A stretch of DNA of 64,000 nucleotides, taken from assembly GCA_031841125.1 (NCBI GenBank), contig CM063106.1, positions 33,910,001 to 33,974,000 of the forward strand. Reading direction: 5' to 3'. Below are positions 25,850 to 36,959 of this stretch, one piece after another. Both the position numbers and the translations under genes were made by a program. This DNA comes from Acanthococcus lagerstroemiae. Taxonomy: Eukaryota; Arthropoda; Insecta; Hemiptera; Eriococcidae. Positions within the stretch are counted from its first letter, which is position 1. Each line of letters starts with the position of its first letter. The notes beneath the pieces were generated by a model. That model had not been told where the DNA came from, ran no database searches, and saw only the letters and a list, made by a program, of their open reading frames with translations.

Positions 25850-26103
25850 CAGGGTGTCTACTGGCCTGAAGAGTTATGAAAAGTCATGATTTAAAAAAAT
25901 TGTCGTGAAGGTCATGAAAAGTCATGATATATCAACCAAAACTCGAGAAAGTCATGATATTTCATCATATCATAATTCACAATATTTCCATTACCAAAAA
26001 AAAGGCGCCGGGTCTCCCCCCCCCCTTCACTTCCTTTTTATATCCCCCATGATAGTCATGAAAAGTCATGATATTTTGTTTCACAAATCCAGTGGACACT
26101 CTG
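25850..26103. mobile_element. CAGGGTGTCTAC-family TIR element, copy B, interior word AAGTCATGA
   Basis: Left terminus CAGGGTGTCTACTGG and right terminus CCAGTGGACACTCTG are inverted over 15 bases with two mismatches. The 5-bp duplication AAATA is exact (25845-25849 and 26104-26108). The interior is made largely of AAGTCATGA and close variants at irregular spacing. Confidence 0.9.
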
Positions 26104-26149
26104 AAATAATTCGGAATCTGGGTCATTAATCTTTAGTAGTACATACATA

Positions 26150-26350
26150 ATTGCCTCTGATTTGTTCACAAGTTTCGGGACTCTTGAAGACTTGATTGGT
26201 GAGACTCATGCATACTTCTAAAATACTTTTTAGAATTGTGTAAACTATGTGAGACTCTTCTGGACCATTTTGAAATTGCTTAAAACTTTTTTTTGAGACT
26301 CTCCCAGACTTGTTTAGTATACTTGAAAACTGTTTCAATAACACTGTCCA
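26150..26350. repeat. Degenerate AGACTTG/GAGACTC word array
   Basis: Contains GACTCTTGAAGACTTG, GAGACTCATGC, GAGACTCTTC and GAGACTCTCCCAGACTTG. The words resemble those at 24.5, 45.7 and 47.5 kb. Confidence 0.5.
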
Positions 26351-26504
26351 ACAAATTTCTTTTCTCGGTATGTCCATGGGTTCTCGTTAGTAATTTTGGA
26401 TAGCTTAAAAAACTGCAATAGACCACTTGGAATTTCGTTTTTATCCTAGCTGTCTGCCTGACAAAACACATATACTACCATTGCGTGACCAAATTCAAAT
26501 CTGT

Positions 26505-26620
26505 CTGTTATCTTGCTTGGAAACAAAGTCGGTAGATGGTTCATTTGTTATTAACTATGTAAGAGACAAGTATAGACCATAAGTAGCCATGTCTAAATAT
26601 TTTGTTGCACAGTGTAATAG
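26505..26620 (+). repeat. Interspersed repeat, shared with 17.8 kb
   Basis: Same strand and block order as 17808-17928: TTATCTTGCTTG, GTAAGAGACAAG, ATAGACCATAAGTAG and AATATTTTGTTGCACA. Confidence 0.75.
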
Positions 26621-26929
26621 TTTCGCTAAACTCAAGTTGAGGAAATTTTAAGATTGCCGCCGTGATATTTCATGAAAATTTAGAAAAGCTTCAGGGGATC
26701 TACAAAAGTGTGAACATTTTCACGAAGTTCACCGAAAAATTTTGGAGATTCAAAGAATTCGAAAGACTTAATCGAAAATATTCTGGTGGTATAACCACGG
26801 ATAGATATACTGCATGAATGTTAAAAATCAAGGAGATTTGACAACATTTCAGAAGTTTTGGAGACATTCTGGGAATTTTACAAAGTTTCCTGGAATTTTG
26901 TGAAATATTTGGTAAAAGCGACTTTTAGT

Positions 26930-27225
26930 GCTACTTTTTTCAACCACTAGTGCAGTGGTAAACGCTGTCCTTTTTGCATCTATATTATGTAGTCTGTTTC
27001 TTTATTCTAATTTACTCTCAACCCGAGCCCTGGAATCCACCCTTTTGAGCATTACCTCAGAGACGTCGGGTAGGCTGTTAGGGCTGTCTTCGTCCTCTTC
27101 TCTTCTGACCGAAAAACCGGCCTAGATCGAAATGTGGCGAGTTGCTATGTGGGCTGGAACCCGGGACCTCCGAATTCCGGGACCAGTGCGCTATCCACTC
27201 GGCCAAACAGACCCCTCCATCTGTA
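26930..27225 (-). mobile_element. tRNA-derived SINE
   Basis: On the minus strand the head reads TTTGGCCGAGTGGATAGCGC (polymerase III A box), then about 25 bases later GGTCCCGGGTTCCAGCCC (B-box-like, diverged from GGTTCGANTCC). The A-box context (GGCCGAGTGG) resembles tRNA-Ser/Leu. The body contains GAAGAGGACGAAGAC, CTCTGAGGTAATGCTC and GGGTGGATTCCAGGGCTCGG. The latter block recurs at 46298-46355, which supports a dispersed family. It is not a functional tRNA: no acceptor stem closes. Confidence 0.75.
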
Positions 27226-27861
27226 TGTAGTTACAGCAGGGAATACAAAATGTAAAGAAATTATAAGTAGTAAGCTTTTGGAATTCGAATCAATGTAAGC
27301 ACTAACCAGAAGCTCAAACTTCAAATTCGTAAACCACATGTTTAGCAGTTTGCCTTTCAACGATTTTTACGTTCAAAGCTTAAAAACATAGGCTTTACAA
27401 ATCAATCACTTTTTTCCACTAACGTAGCCAGCCGAGTATTCGAGGGGTATCTTGTCTTGGCTACAGAAAGAGAGGGTGTTAGAGCGGATGCCAAAATTAT
27501 AAAAATCACTATTTGACAAATCCGCAAAGGAGTGAAAGGTCTAGACTACCTCGATCCCCCCCCCCCCCGCTGCAGGACTGCTATTTTCTTTATCTTACAC
27601 TGATTTCAAGATTAGATGGGACCACCAAGCGATCACGAATTCATAAATCATGAAGTAGCACAAAATTACGATTCAGAAATTCCGTTCTATCGTTCAAATT
27701 GAAAATGTGACTAAAAAAACTGCATACGCGAAAAGCACTAAGCTGTAAGCTGAAAGCTTTTGAATTTTTCGTAATTTTATATTTTTGCTGGAAGCTGAAA
27801 TTGAAATTTATGAGCTGGCAGCTGTAGCCGTCAGTGTTGTAATTTTCGTTAGACAAGTATC

Positions 27862-28068
27862 GACAAATGCGCAACTAGGGAGGAGGGGAATAGAGGGCTG
27901 TAGCCCCCCCCCCCCAAAAAAAAAAGCATATTCGAAATTTTTCAAAATTAATTTATGAAAATAGGTAGGTTCCAAATCAGAATGGTACTAAATCGAGTTT
28001 TCACCCCTGTCTAAGGTTTTTTCCTCAATTATAGCCCCACCAAAAAAAAAGTTCTGGTTGCGCTCCGG
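27862..28068. mobile_element. Probable TIR element with GCGCAAC ends
   Basis: ATGCGCAACTAGGG on the left and GGTTGCGCTCCGG on the right form short inverted ends. AGTATC flanks both sides (27856-27861 and 28069-28074). C12-A10 runs lie near the left end. The duplication is only 6 bp, so the boundaries are approximate. Confidence 0.5.
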
Positions 28069-29564
28069 AGTATCTAGCTCTAGATTTATTTTTCAAGGTT
28101 ATAAATTTTAGCTGAAAGTCTTATAGCTTATTTAGAAGCTAGCTTTCCGTGTATGTATATCTGTCCCGGCAGCTAATATTGCTCACGTACGTACATTTCC
28201 ATTCGAACGTGTTTAGATAAAGGGACGGTCATTTTTGACAAATCTGATACAGCGTACCGCCAAGTTTACGAAAATCAAATACACATAATATACTAGACTA
28301 CAACTTATATTGCGTGGGTGTATTTTTAAAAACCAGCGTCGATGGCTGTATAAATTTTCCTAGTCATCTTGAAGGTTATATTCGAAATGTATGATTTCAT
28401 AAAACGTTTTTAAAAAACTCGTCGGCGCTCGTTGTTTTAATCGAAGCCTATTGTTGTAATTGAAAAAGTGCCTCCTTTTCCCTGTTCCGCTGTCTTGAAT
28501 TCATTTTTTATTTTTTCGACTTATTACCTCGTTGATGAATAACATAAATGAGAAACGCTGTTCGAAATTATGGACTCGAGAGATGACAACAGCGTGAAAT
28601 TTACACCAAAATATACGAGCACGGTTTCTATATTATTAAAAATACAGTATCCGTAGAATGAGGGGAAGCCGGCCATGAAGGGTGTAGCGAACCTCTTGTT
28701 AGACTTGTTACATTGGGCCACCTTCATCTCATCCAATGGTATAGTCGCGGTTTCAAGATTCTATGGGGGGCACCATGGGATGTTGATAACTACCCTCCCC
28801 CGCCCCCTCAGAACTGAGACCTTCATATGAACCTTTTTTGAATTTTATCAATTTTCTCTTTACCTTGTTGAGTTTTGGGATCCCACACAACAGAGGAGAA
28901 TTCTAATATTGATCTGACAAAACTAGAATAAAGAATTTTCATTGTTTCTAAGTTTTTCTAACAAGTTCCATTTCTCTTTATTAAGCCGACCATTATTTTA
29001 TATTTCAAAGTTATGTGATCGATATGCTCATTGAATAATGATTTCGAATCCAAAATGATGCCTAAGTCTTTTACAGAATTTACACACCTAAGTGTATCTT
29101 TTTTTATTTTGTACTCGTGTAGAATGGGACATATTTTTCTTGAAAAGGTAATTTTTTCACACTTGTCAGTATTAAATGGTAACAAGTTACTATCACTCCA
29201 CTCAACTAATGAGTCAAGATCTTGTTGCAGCTTAACACAATCATTTCCGATATTTTATAATTTTATAAATTTTCATATCATCTGCATACAGCAATCATTT
29301 TGAATATTGAATTTTTTCAGAAATATCATCGACAAAAATTAGGAATAGGTATGGACCCAAAACCGAATGCTGAGGAACACCTGACTCACTCTTGTAACAC
29401 GTAGAGGCCACTCCTTTATACTCGGCAAGCTGCATTCTGTTATTTAAGTAGAGTGAAATAGAGTTATTAGATCTTTTGAAAAGCCAAAGTTACCCAGTTC
29501 TTGGAGTTGGATTTTGTGGTTGACTGTGCCAAAAGCCTTTGAAAAATCCGTGTAAATGGTATCC

Positions 29565-30497
29565 CAAGGTGTCTACAGGGTCAAGTAAGTCAAGTAAAAG
29601 TCAAGTACTCAAAGAAAAAGTCAAGTGGTAAAGTAAAAGTCAAGTATTTTCTCAAAATTCTTTCATAGGTCAAGTAATGTTAATTATATGAATGACTAGG
29701 AACGATGAATGAACTAAAAATAACAAAGCTAGAGGTAAAAACTTTTGTTCCAATTTTCAATAATTGCAATTTGTTCTTCATTATTTGCTCCATATAGCAT
29801 ATCATACTAATTTTTGTGGTTTTACGATTTGTTGAACTGCTTGCATATTCCTGCATAAGGCGCGCCTTTTCGCAGTCCTTATAAAGTCAAAATTATAGGC
29901 AGGGACGTACTAAAGAGTTTATCCTGGGGGGGGGGGGCAAAAATTGTAAAAGACCTAACTGACTCAACTCAAAATTTCCAAGTATCAAAGCATCAAAGCA
30001 AAAAACAAACCTTTTGATTGACTTATTGGATTTTTTCAGCAGGTGACTCAACTCAAAATTACCAAATATCAAAGCAAAAGAAAACCTTTCAACTTGTTGA
30101 ATTTTTCCAACTTCTCAACTGAACTCCCAAGGGTCAAAGCAAGCAAAAATAAAAAACAACTTTTGATTGACTAATTGGATTTTTCCAACTGATGCTGACT
30201 CGATTCAAAATTCCCAAATATCAAAGTAAAAAAAAAAATCCTTTTAACTTGTTGGATTTTCCCAATTTCTGAACTCAGTTCCCAAACGTCAACGCTAGTA
30301 GGGGAAAAAAAACACTTTTGACTTGTTGGGTATTCCCAACTCCGTCTGACTGAAATGGTAAAGTTTCCCAGCTGCTGATTGACAAATTCTTACGGGGGGG
30401 GGGAGTAAGTTGCCCCCTACCCCCTATCGGTACGTCCCTGTTTGTAGGTCAAATAAAAGTCAAGTAATTTGATTTTCCACATGGTGTAGACACCCTG
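29565..30497. mobile_element. CAGGGTGTCTAC-family TIR element, copy C, interior word AAGTCAAGTA
   Basis: Left end CAAGGTGTCTACAGGG; right end GGTGTAGACACCCTG. The 5-bp duplication TATCC is exact (29560-29564 and 30498-30502). At least six AAGTCAAGTA words lie at the two sides. A second element (29900-30440) is nested inside. The host sequence is a LINE. Confidence 0.92.
29900..30440. mobile_element. Word-repeat hAT element (ACGTCCCTG family), 541 bp, nested
   Basis: Ends CAGGGACGTACTAAAG and ATCGGTACGTCCCTG are inverted. Flanks ATTATAGG and TTTGTAGG agree at six of eight bases. The interior repeats blocks such as GACTCAACTCAAAATT, CCAAGTATCAAAGCA and TTGATTGACTTATTGGATTT two to four times. 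G12 and G9 runs sit near the ends. Confidence 0.85.
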
Positions 30498-30999
30498 TAT
30501 CCATTTGCCCACACTTAGAGAGGGTTATATTGACATCATATTATGTATGTGAAGTTCATTAGATTTTGTCTGCACTGAATATCCCTTTCTAAAGCCATGT
30601 TGCCAGGGAGATAAGATATTTTTGGATTGATTGAACAGATCGAATAATAATCTTTCCAATATAAGTAACATTCGATTTAAAAAAAAATTGAAAATTTTTA
30701 AAAGATTATGGTTTTTCTTCTTCGTTGCTCATTCGATCGTTTGATCAGCGAGTAGCGAGTGCACTAATTATTGTTTCTAACTAAATAATCTAATTCATGA
30801 CGGACTGTACTAAACGACATGAGAATAAAGTTGCGAAATATGATGAATACGATAAACGGCATTACTTCTTGCGTTTTAGCATATTATTGTACTTGATTTG
30901 ATTTTCAACATCAATATCATAATACCTGAACTATGAAAACCCAAGTTATGCAAGTTATCTAGCAGAAATCTGTCAAGTTTCCTATTTTCAGTTTTTTTA

Positions 31000-32757
31000 C
31001 CTCCTTATTGCGCAAAACTCCTCTTGAATGAACAAGTAGCTCGTAGCTTGTTTCTGTCATCAGTATCATTCAAATGGGTTCTGTTGACATTCCAGGCCTC
31101 AGCGCACGGGGGGGGGGGGGGTCAACACCCCCGTTGACCTTTGTTGGTGTGTAATATAATAATTTATGGCGATCACAGTCTCGTATGATCACCCAACGCA
31201 AACCCTCAATCAAGTTCGGAGACACGCGAGTCCCTACCATGTCGCGTCAGGCCAATCATAGCACGAGATATTCATTTCGCCTTCGGTAGACCAAGATGAA
31301 TCCGCATGCCCCCTCCCCCTCGAACTTTATAACCTAACCTAACATGAAATATATGCATACCCCCCCCCCTTTATAATTTCTGCGCATGGGCGTGTAAAAT
31401 TCTAGGGAATATGTATAAATGATTACTTAACATTGGGGGTGGGGGTGAATCAGGTGATTACAGTTGATTACAAGATAAAGGGGGAAAGGTCTAAAATGGG
31501 CTAAATTTTGATTACGTAATATGGCTGGTAGGACTGATCTTGGTATAGTACGTCTTATTCTTGTCGGTGTTTATTTCGGTTGTGTATGATTATGGAGTAT
31601 ATCTTGATTTGGCTTATCGGGTTCTTGAGTAGAAAAGCAAGTGATAACATCGTGAAAGATGTCTCAGTTGTATTGATAGGCACGACGATCTGCACCGCTG
31701 TCGAAATCATTCGGACACTTAAGGACTTGGCATTTTCCACTCACCGTTCAATACAAGCCAGCACTTTTAGAGAGCATTTTGGGATAGCTTATATCCCGCG
31801 GTACTATACTTGACCACTGTCACTCGCTTATCCGCCATTATTCATTCGATGTGGACGCAAACGTCAGTTCATATCGATCCAATCCTTCCAGGAAAGGTTG
31901 GATTTCTCGTAACACGGTGGATTATGTCGGGAATATCCGACCTCTCTGAGCTACGTATTTTACTCCTTCTTTGTGCTCGGCGCAGTTAAATCGTTATGAA
32001 AATTAATGCTGCCATCGCGACCGGAAGATGCAGCGGTGATGCACGTGGATAATGAATTTACTCAGCTATGCACGGTTGCATCAGGGTGGAGCATTGTTCT
32101 GTGTCGCGTCGCCCTCGTTGCTTTCTGCTTTAAGTATCCCCTTACCAACCCCAACTCTCTTTTTCGTCCGAGGTATTAGGAATTTTGTACTACGCATTTA
32201 GAAAACGCGTGTAGTAGAGCCGTAGGTATATATCTGGTTTCATGCATCAAATCGTTGCTTCATGTCGACTTCTCGAATAAACTTGTACCAACTATCGTGC
32301 TGTTCGACAGGATAAGCGTGTTGCTTGCCGGTGAGGCAGGTTCTGCATCGAGACTCTAGACAGACGTACAAATGGTATCGGCAGCTTATCGATTAACAAG
32401 TATTTTCTGTTGTTTTTGCAGTAACTTTGTACCCTAACCAGGTTATAACTGAAGCGCGTGACACTGACTTTCACGGATCGTTATAATGGTGCCCAGACTA
32501 CCTAATGATATTTTTATTTATTTATGCAAAGCAGCCTTTTTCCGCGTTTAAAGTAACCTCAGAGATCGTCCTTCTAGCGAATTACCCAATTTCAGCATAT
32601 TTACATCACCCTCCTTGTATAATCATCGGACTTCTCCACCTTTTCTCCCTTGTAGTACACAATCGTTTGTACATGTTCCCAATACTTACAGGTTTGATTG
32701 GGAGGGGGGGGGGCCGAGCCGAGACCTTTTTGAGGGCCCGGATTTTCATTATATGAT
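31000..32757. other. Intergenic, no gene found
   Basis: G13 (about 31108) and C10 (about 31361) runs lie at the left. From about 31540 to 32480 the sequence is of balanced composition and not visibly repetitive. It has open frames on both strands near 31555-31813 that lack any recognisable motif. It may be regulatory; nothing specific can be named. Confidence 0.4.
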
Positions 32758-32765
32758 CTTATTTG

Positions 32766-33122
32766 CAGGGACATACCGGATACAGGAAAGTTTTCCCTGG
32801 GGGGAGGCTAAAAATTGTGAAAGTCCCAACTGACTCAACTCAAAATCCCCAGTATCAACTCAAAAAAGAAAAACCTTTTGACCTGTTGGATTTTTCCAAC
32901 TGACTCAACCTAAAATGCCCAAGTATCAAAGCAAAAGAAGAAGCCAACTTCTTAACTCAAGTCCCAAAAGTATCAAAGCAAAAAAAAAACCTTTTGACTT
33001 GTTGGATTTTTCTCAACTCCGTCTGACTGAAATGGTGGTAAATTTTCCCAACTGCTGAGTGAAAAATTCCTACAACGGGGGAGGGTAAGTCGCCCGCTCT
33101 ACCCCCCATTGGCACGTCCCTG
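32766..33122. mobile_element. Word-repeat hAT element (ACGTCCCTG family), 357 bp
   Basis: Ends CAGGGACATACCGGATAC and CATTGGCACGTCCCTG. Flanking 8-mers CTTATTTG (32758-32765) and CTTATTTT (33123-33130) differ by one base. The interior carries AAAGTCCCAACTGACTCAAC, CAAGTATCAAAGCAAAA and TTTTGACTTGTTGGATTTTT. Confidence 0.88.
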
Positions 33123-33584
33123 CTTATTTTACAACTCGCAATTTCATCAATTTCTTCTGCTTTACCTGCTTTTATTTCTTTGAGATCTTTATCAAATTCC
33201 GATCTCCATTTTTGGCTGTGATAGGGTCCCTTTCTCCATTTTTTGAGTTGTTCACCGAATTCTGCTCTTCAAGAGCTACATATTACCAACCTGAGCTGAA
33301 TACTGAAGAAAAAAGTGCTGGTAGCCCCTTTCTTCCCAGGACTCTTTAATTTCATTTACTCAAAGATTTTATAATCATTTCATCTTCAGATCAAGATTTC
33401 GGCGTTATGGAAGAGATCAAGTTAATGATTGCAGCGTAACGATAATTAGCTGCTTTCTTTTCCTCTGTAGATAAAACTGTTACATTGCTTTACTACAGTA
33501 CACAATCATGGCATCTTACGAAAATCAGAATATAAAATCAAAGTTTTTTAATTTTTTAATTTTTTAAAAATTTTATTATAGAGC

Positions 33585-33662
33585 TACGGAGCTACACTCT
33601 CGGGCATGGGCTCGGAAAAGATTGTTGTCTATATGTCGCAAGGGTATCCAGCAGCGGAAAGG
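33585..33662 (+). repeat. Interspersed repeat, shared with 10.7 kb
   Basis: GGAGCTACACTCTCGGGC, TTGTTGTCT and TATGT match the reverse complement of 10712-10790. Confidence 0.6.
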
Positions 33663-33869
33663 TAGGTGAGGGTGTTGTTTATGTGCTTGTATGAGTGGGA
33701 GAGGACCTAAATTCGACTTTGGGGGACGTGGTGAGAGTTGCAAAGGCAGGAAAAATAATAGAAGCTGAAAAACGTATAGAAATCAGTCGACAATAAACAT
33801 TAAAGCAGTGATAATAAAACGTTGAAATTCTAACGGAAGTTTCGCAGAAGTCTTTTGAATCTATCAGAA

Positions 33870-34494
33870 TTAGCATTTTACGTGTAAAATGATTTATTTT
33901 ACATTTTACGTAAACTGAATGTAAAATGTAAAATGTGAAAAAACAAACAAAAAGAAACATAATTGATGATTGATAGATGATAATGATATGATAGAAAATG
34001 AGAATGAACAATTGAAAAGGAATTATGCACAAAGTCCGATGATTTTTTTTAAATGAAATTTATAAGATTTATTAATAATTATTTTTTGCTAGTTTTTGTT
34101 TTTTGAAAATTTCTAATTTTAAGTTTAAATTTCAAGAAATTTGGTGGAAAATGTTAAAATTTATTTTGGCCTGAATTGGTCGATTTTTTTATAATTGTTT
34201 TATTCTTGTCTTTTGTAATTCACTTTCTATAAAACACTCTACTTTCTTATGAGTTACCCATAATGAATTTGAGGAGTATAAATTATAAAATGGAATGATG
34301 AAAGGGACGCTCATTTTTGACTGTAGTTCCAGTTGTGTGCAAGTTTTAAACATTTTAATTGAAAAATTGAACTTGGAATTTTTTTTTATTCATTTTGATT
34401 TATTTTACATTCATTTTACATGTAAAATGTAAATAAAAAAGTTAATTTACATCGACTATTTTACATGTAAAATGTATTTTACCTGCCAACCCTG
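33870..34494 (-). mobile_element. TIR element of the CAGGGTTGGCAGG family, copy 1
   Basis: The right end on the minus strand reads CAGGGTTGGCAGGTAAAATA and is followed by TTTTACATGTAAAAT words. The same words recur near 33876-33945. About 300 bases (34040-34340) match, inverted, 43735-44045. No duplication was found, so the left edge is approximate. Confidence 0.65.
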
Positions 34495-34673
34495 GAATTT
34501 ATATATAACACAGCGCACCCTGGTGGAGATACAAAACTTGGTAGACGGCGTATCAATTCCCCTCTTACATCCCGTGTTCTGCAGTGGCTAAGATCTCCCT
34601 TCAGACACTTCACGTTCAGTGTGTACGGCTCTTTGTTCCATAAACTTTCTTCTGGTGACGTCACACAGTCAGT

Positions 34674-34972
34674 TAACTGTTAGCAAAAATACCCGTTTTT
34701 GCGCCGACGAGCATATTGACTTTGACTCCCATAAGAAAACGCACGGAGCAAAGATCATTATGTTACTACTTGAGACTAAGAAAATTGTTAGAAACTAAAA
34801 GTTTATTAGCAAATACTAAGAACCTTCTGGATTAGAAATATATACCTTTAGTATCTAACAATTTTCTTATTCTCAGGTAGTAACATAATGATCTTTGCTC
34901 CGTGTGCTTTCTTATCGGAGTCAATACGTTCGTTAGCGCAACAATGGGTATTTTTGCTAACAGTAACCAAGT
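34674..34972. repeat. Long imperfect inverted repeat (foldback element)
   Basis: The left arm (about 34674-34795: TGTTAGCAAAAATACCCG, GCACGGAGCAAAGATCATTA) pairs with the right arm (about 34856-34972: AATGATCTTTGCTCCGTG, GGGTATTTTTGCTAACAG) around a loop of about 60 bases. Outer blocks CGTCACACAGT and CATTGTATGACG also pair weakly. A related arm fragment lies at about 17749-17800 (GGGTACTTTTGCTAAGAGTA). Confidence 0.8.
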
Positions 34973-35099
34973 ATTGTAACTCATTGTATGACGTTGACTT
35001 GAAGAAGGTCTTTTCTCTGTAACTTAAGATTAGGTAACGAATACCTTGAAAATTGCGTTTTTCGCGCAAAAGCGCGCTCTTTGTATTCAAGTCCCAGCT

Positions 35100-36950
35100 G
35101 CCGGTTCAATGAACTTTTAATATGGGATATACTCTATTCTATTCAGTAATTTGGAAACTTGCCGTTTCAACTTCACTTGACTCGGCATGTCGATATAAAC
35201 TTTCGTTATTCAATCGCCATGTATTCGATAATTAAATTACGATGCCATTATGGTCCGCCGGGAGAAAATTTCATAATTGAAATGTGCCGTCCTGCCGTCG
35301 CATTTGGTGAACTGGTTGGTGTCGATAGACGTGTCGCCGACGTCTACTTAGGCGTTATCGCAAAATGAAAACAAGACGAAACCTTCAAATGTACGAAATG
35401 AAACGTTTTAACTCCATAAAAAATGGCAATGGGTCAAAGGTCAACGATCAACGAAGAAAGAACGGCCAATATACGCGTACTACTCCCGGGATGCGTGTGT
35501 TGTGTGTTGTATAACCTAATGAGTGTTGCCGCGGAGCCCGCGATGAACTCTTACTACGGCGGAACATACAAACCACATACGTATAATAACATTAATATGA
35601 AATGTAAATACAATGTTCTCGAATATTCCTTGCGTACGAATTAGAAAGACGTGATGAAACAGCGAGAGGAGGGGGAGAAAACGCGAGAAAGAAATAATGA
35701 AAATGCGTCGCAGTTTGCGACTTCGCTGTGCTAATTTATTGTGAAATGCGTGAAAGATAGCACTGTTTCCACGTGTGGGTTACTGCATGCAGTATGCATA
35801 CAATATTTTGATACCGCTGTGTAATGTAGCTAAGCTACCTGTACTGTAATGTTGTATAAAATCCGTTCAAAATACACTCTAGGTATCTGGACTCAGTAAT
35901 GTATCGCCCCATTTAGTGTTCATGAACCATACAACTTGATGTTCCAAGTAGCGTCGGAAGTTTAACAGTGATTGTGAAAGTTAATTAACAATAGAAGTGT
36001 AATGGATCTAGTTTTATACTTGTGCGATTATACCACCCAATGTTGATATTCCTCTTTTTTTTGAGTAGGGGAGGGGGCAAAAGTGGATTCTCACGCAGTG
36101 GTCGCAATTTTTTGTTTGACCCCGCCAAGCTATACTCGACGATAGTGAAAATCGTAATTGAGTTACGAAACTGAAATTTGGATGTGTTGTTCACAAAAAT
36201 GAAACAAAAGTCGAGCTTCTATGTGAGGGTCTAATCAAACCACTGGGGGGGGGCAACATTTTCTCCTGGAAAAGATATGCAATTAATTGCAAACCATAAG
36301 ACTTATTGAAATTTTGGCGATATTATTTTTCTCAGATCTACAAACTTGGTATAATACCGAAATCTGGGGTAATTTCGGAATCGGTGGTAACTTCGCACCG
36401 ATTCAACTTTTTTACTTAAAACATTTCCCACGACGTTCAGATTGAAGGGAATTACATTAAATATGGTAGAGAATTAATACCAACATATAAAGCCGTACTG
36501 ACGGGGGGGGGGTCTCCCCCCCCCTTGGCCAGAATTTTTTGAATTTTTCTTTGTATATGTTGCGCGTAATTCATGAAATGCGTGATTTTACACAGAAGGG
36601 CAGCCGATTGCGTGAAATCGGCAATACCTGAAAGAAAGTTGAAGCTGCTTAATTTGCAGAATTTTATAATTCGCCAGTAACATTAATGCGAACGGTCAAA
36701 AAGTATGTAATTAATGATCAGTCACGTAAAGTTATGAAGCAAATTATGAATCGTGTACTGTCTTATCACTGTTAACAGTTTAATCAGTCGAGCCGAGACC
36801 GGACATAGGCCTCCCCCAACCTTTGCCATTCTGACTGCATATGAGCTGTTTGATGTCATAATTTGTTCTTCAGAAAATTCTAGTAGTGATTTCCCCATTT
36901 GTTATTTGGGCGTCCTCTTTTCCATTTCTTCGTACTTATGATACCGAAAT
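35100..36950. other. Intergenic, no gene found
   Basis: About 35100-35750 has balanced composition and little repetition but no convincing coding frame. A perfect G10-TCT-C9 hairpin lies at 36503-36524. Nothing else can be supported. Confidence 0.4.
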
Positions 36951-36959
36951 ATAATTTTG

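Larger units (their letters stand above)
28830..30640 (-). mobile_element. Jockey/CR1-like LINE reverse transcriptase remnant, interrupted
   Basis: On the minus strand, RT blocks occur in order: QHGFRKGYSVQT (about 30610), GQMDTIYTDFSKAFGTVNHK (split by an insertion), GVPQHSVLGPYLFLIFVDDI (FVDD catalytic motif, about 29380-29320), VKDLGIILDSKSLFNEH (29060) and LYSSFVRSILEFSSVVWDP (28920). Stops and shifts make it inactive. The 933-bp element at 29565-30497 is inserted exactly within the RT codons; removing it with one 5-bp repeat makes the motif continuous. Confidence 0.85.

Noticed and set aside
31331..31342. CCTAACCTAAC resembling the insect telomere repeat
   Set aside because: Only two units, isolated, far from any end.
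31555..31813. Overlapping open frames on both strands
   Set aside because: No motif, no splice context, and frames open on both strands point to composition.
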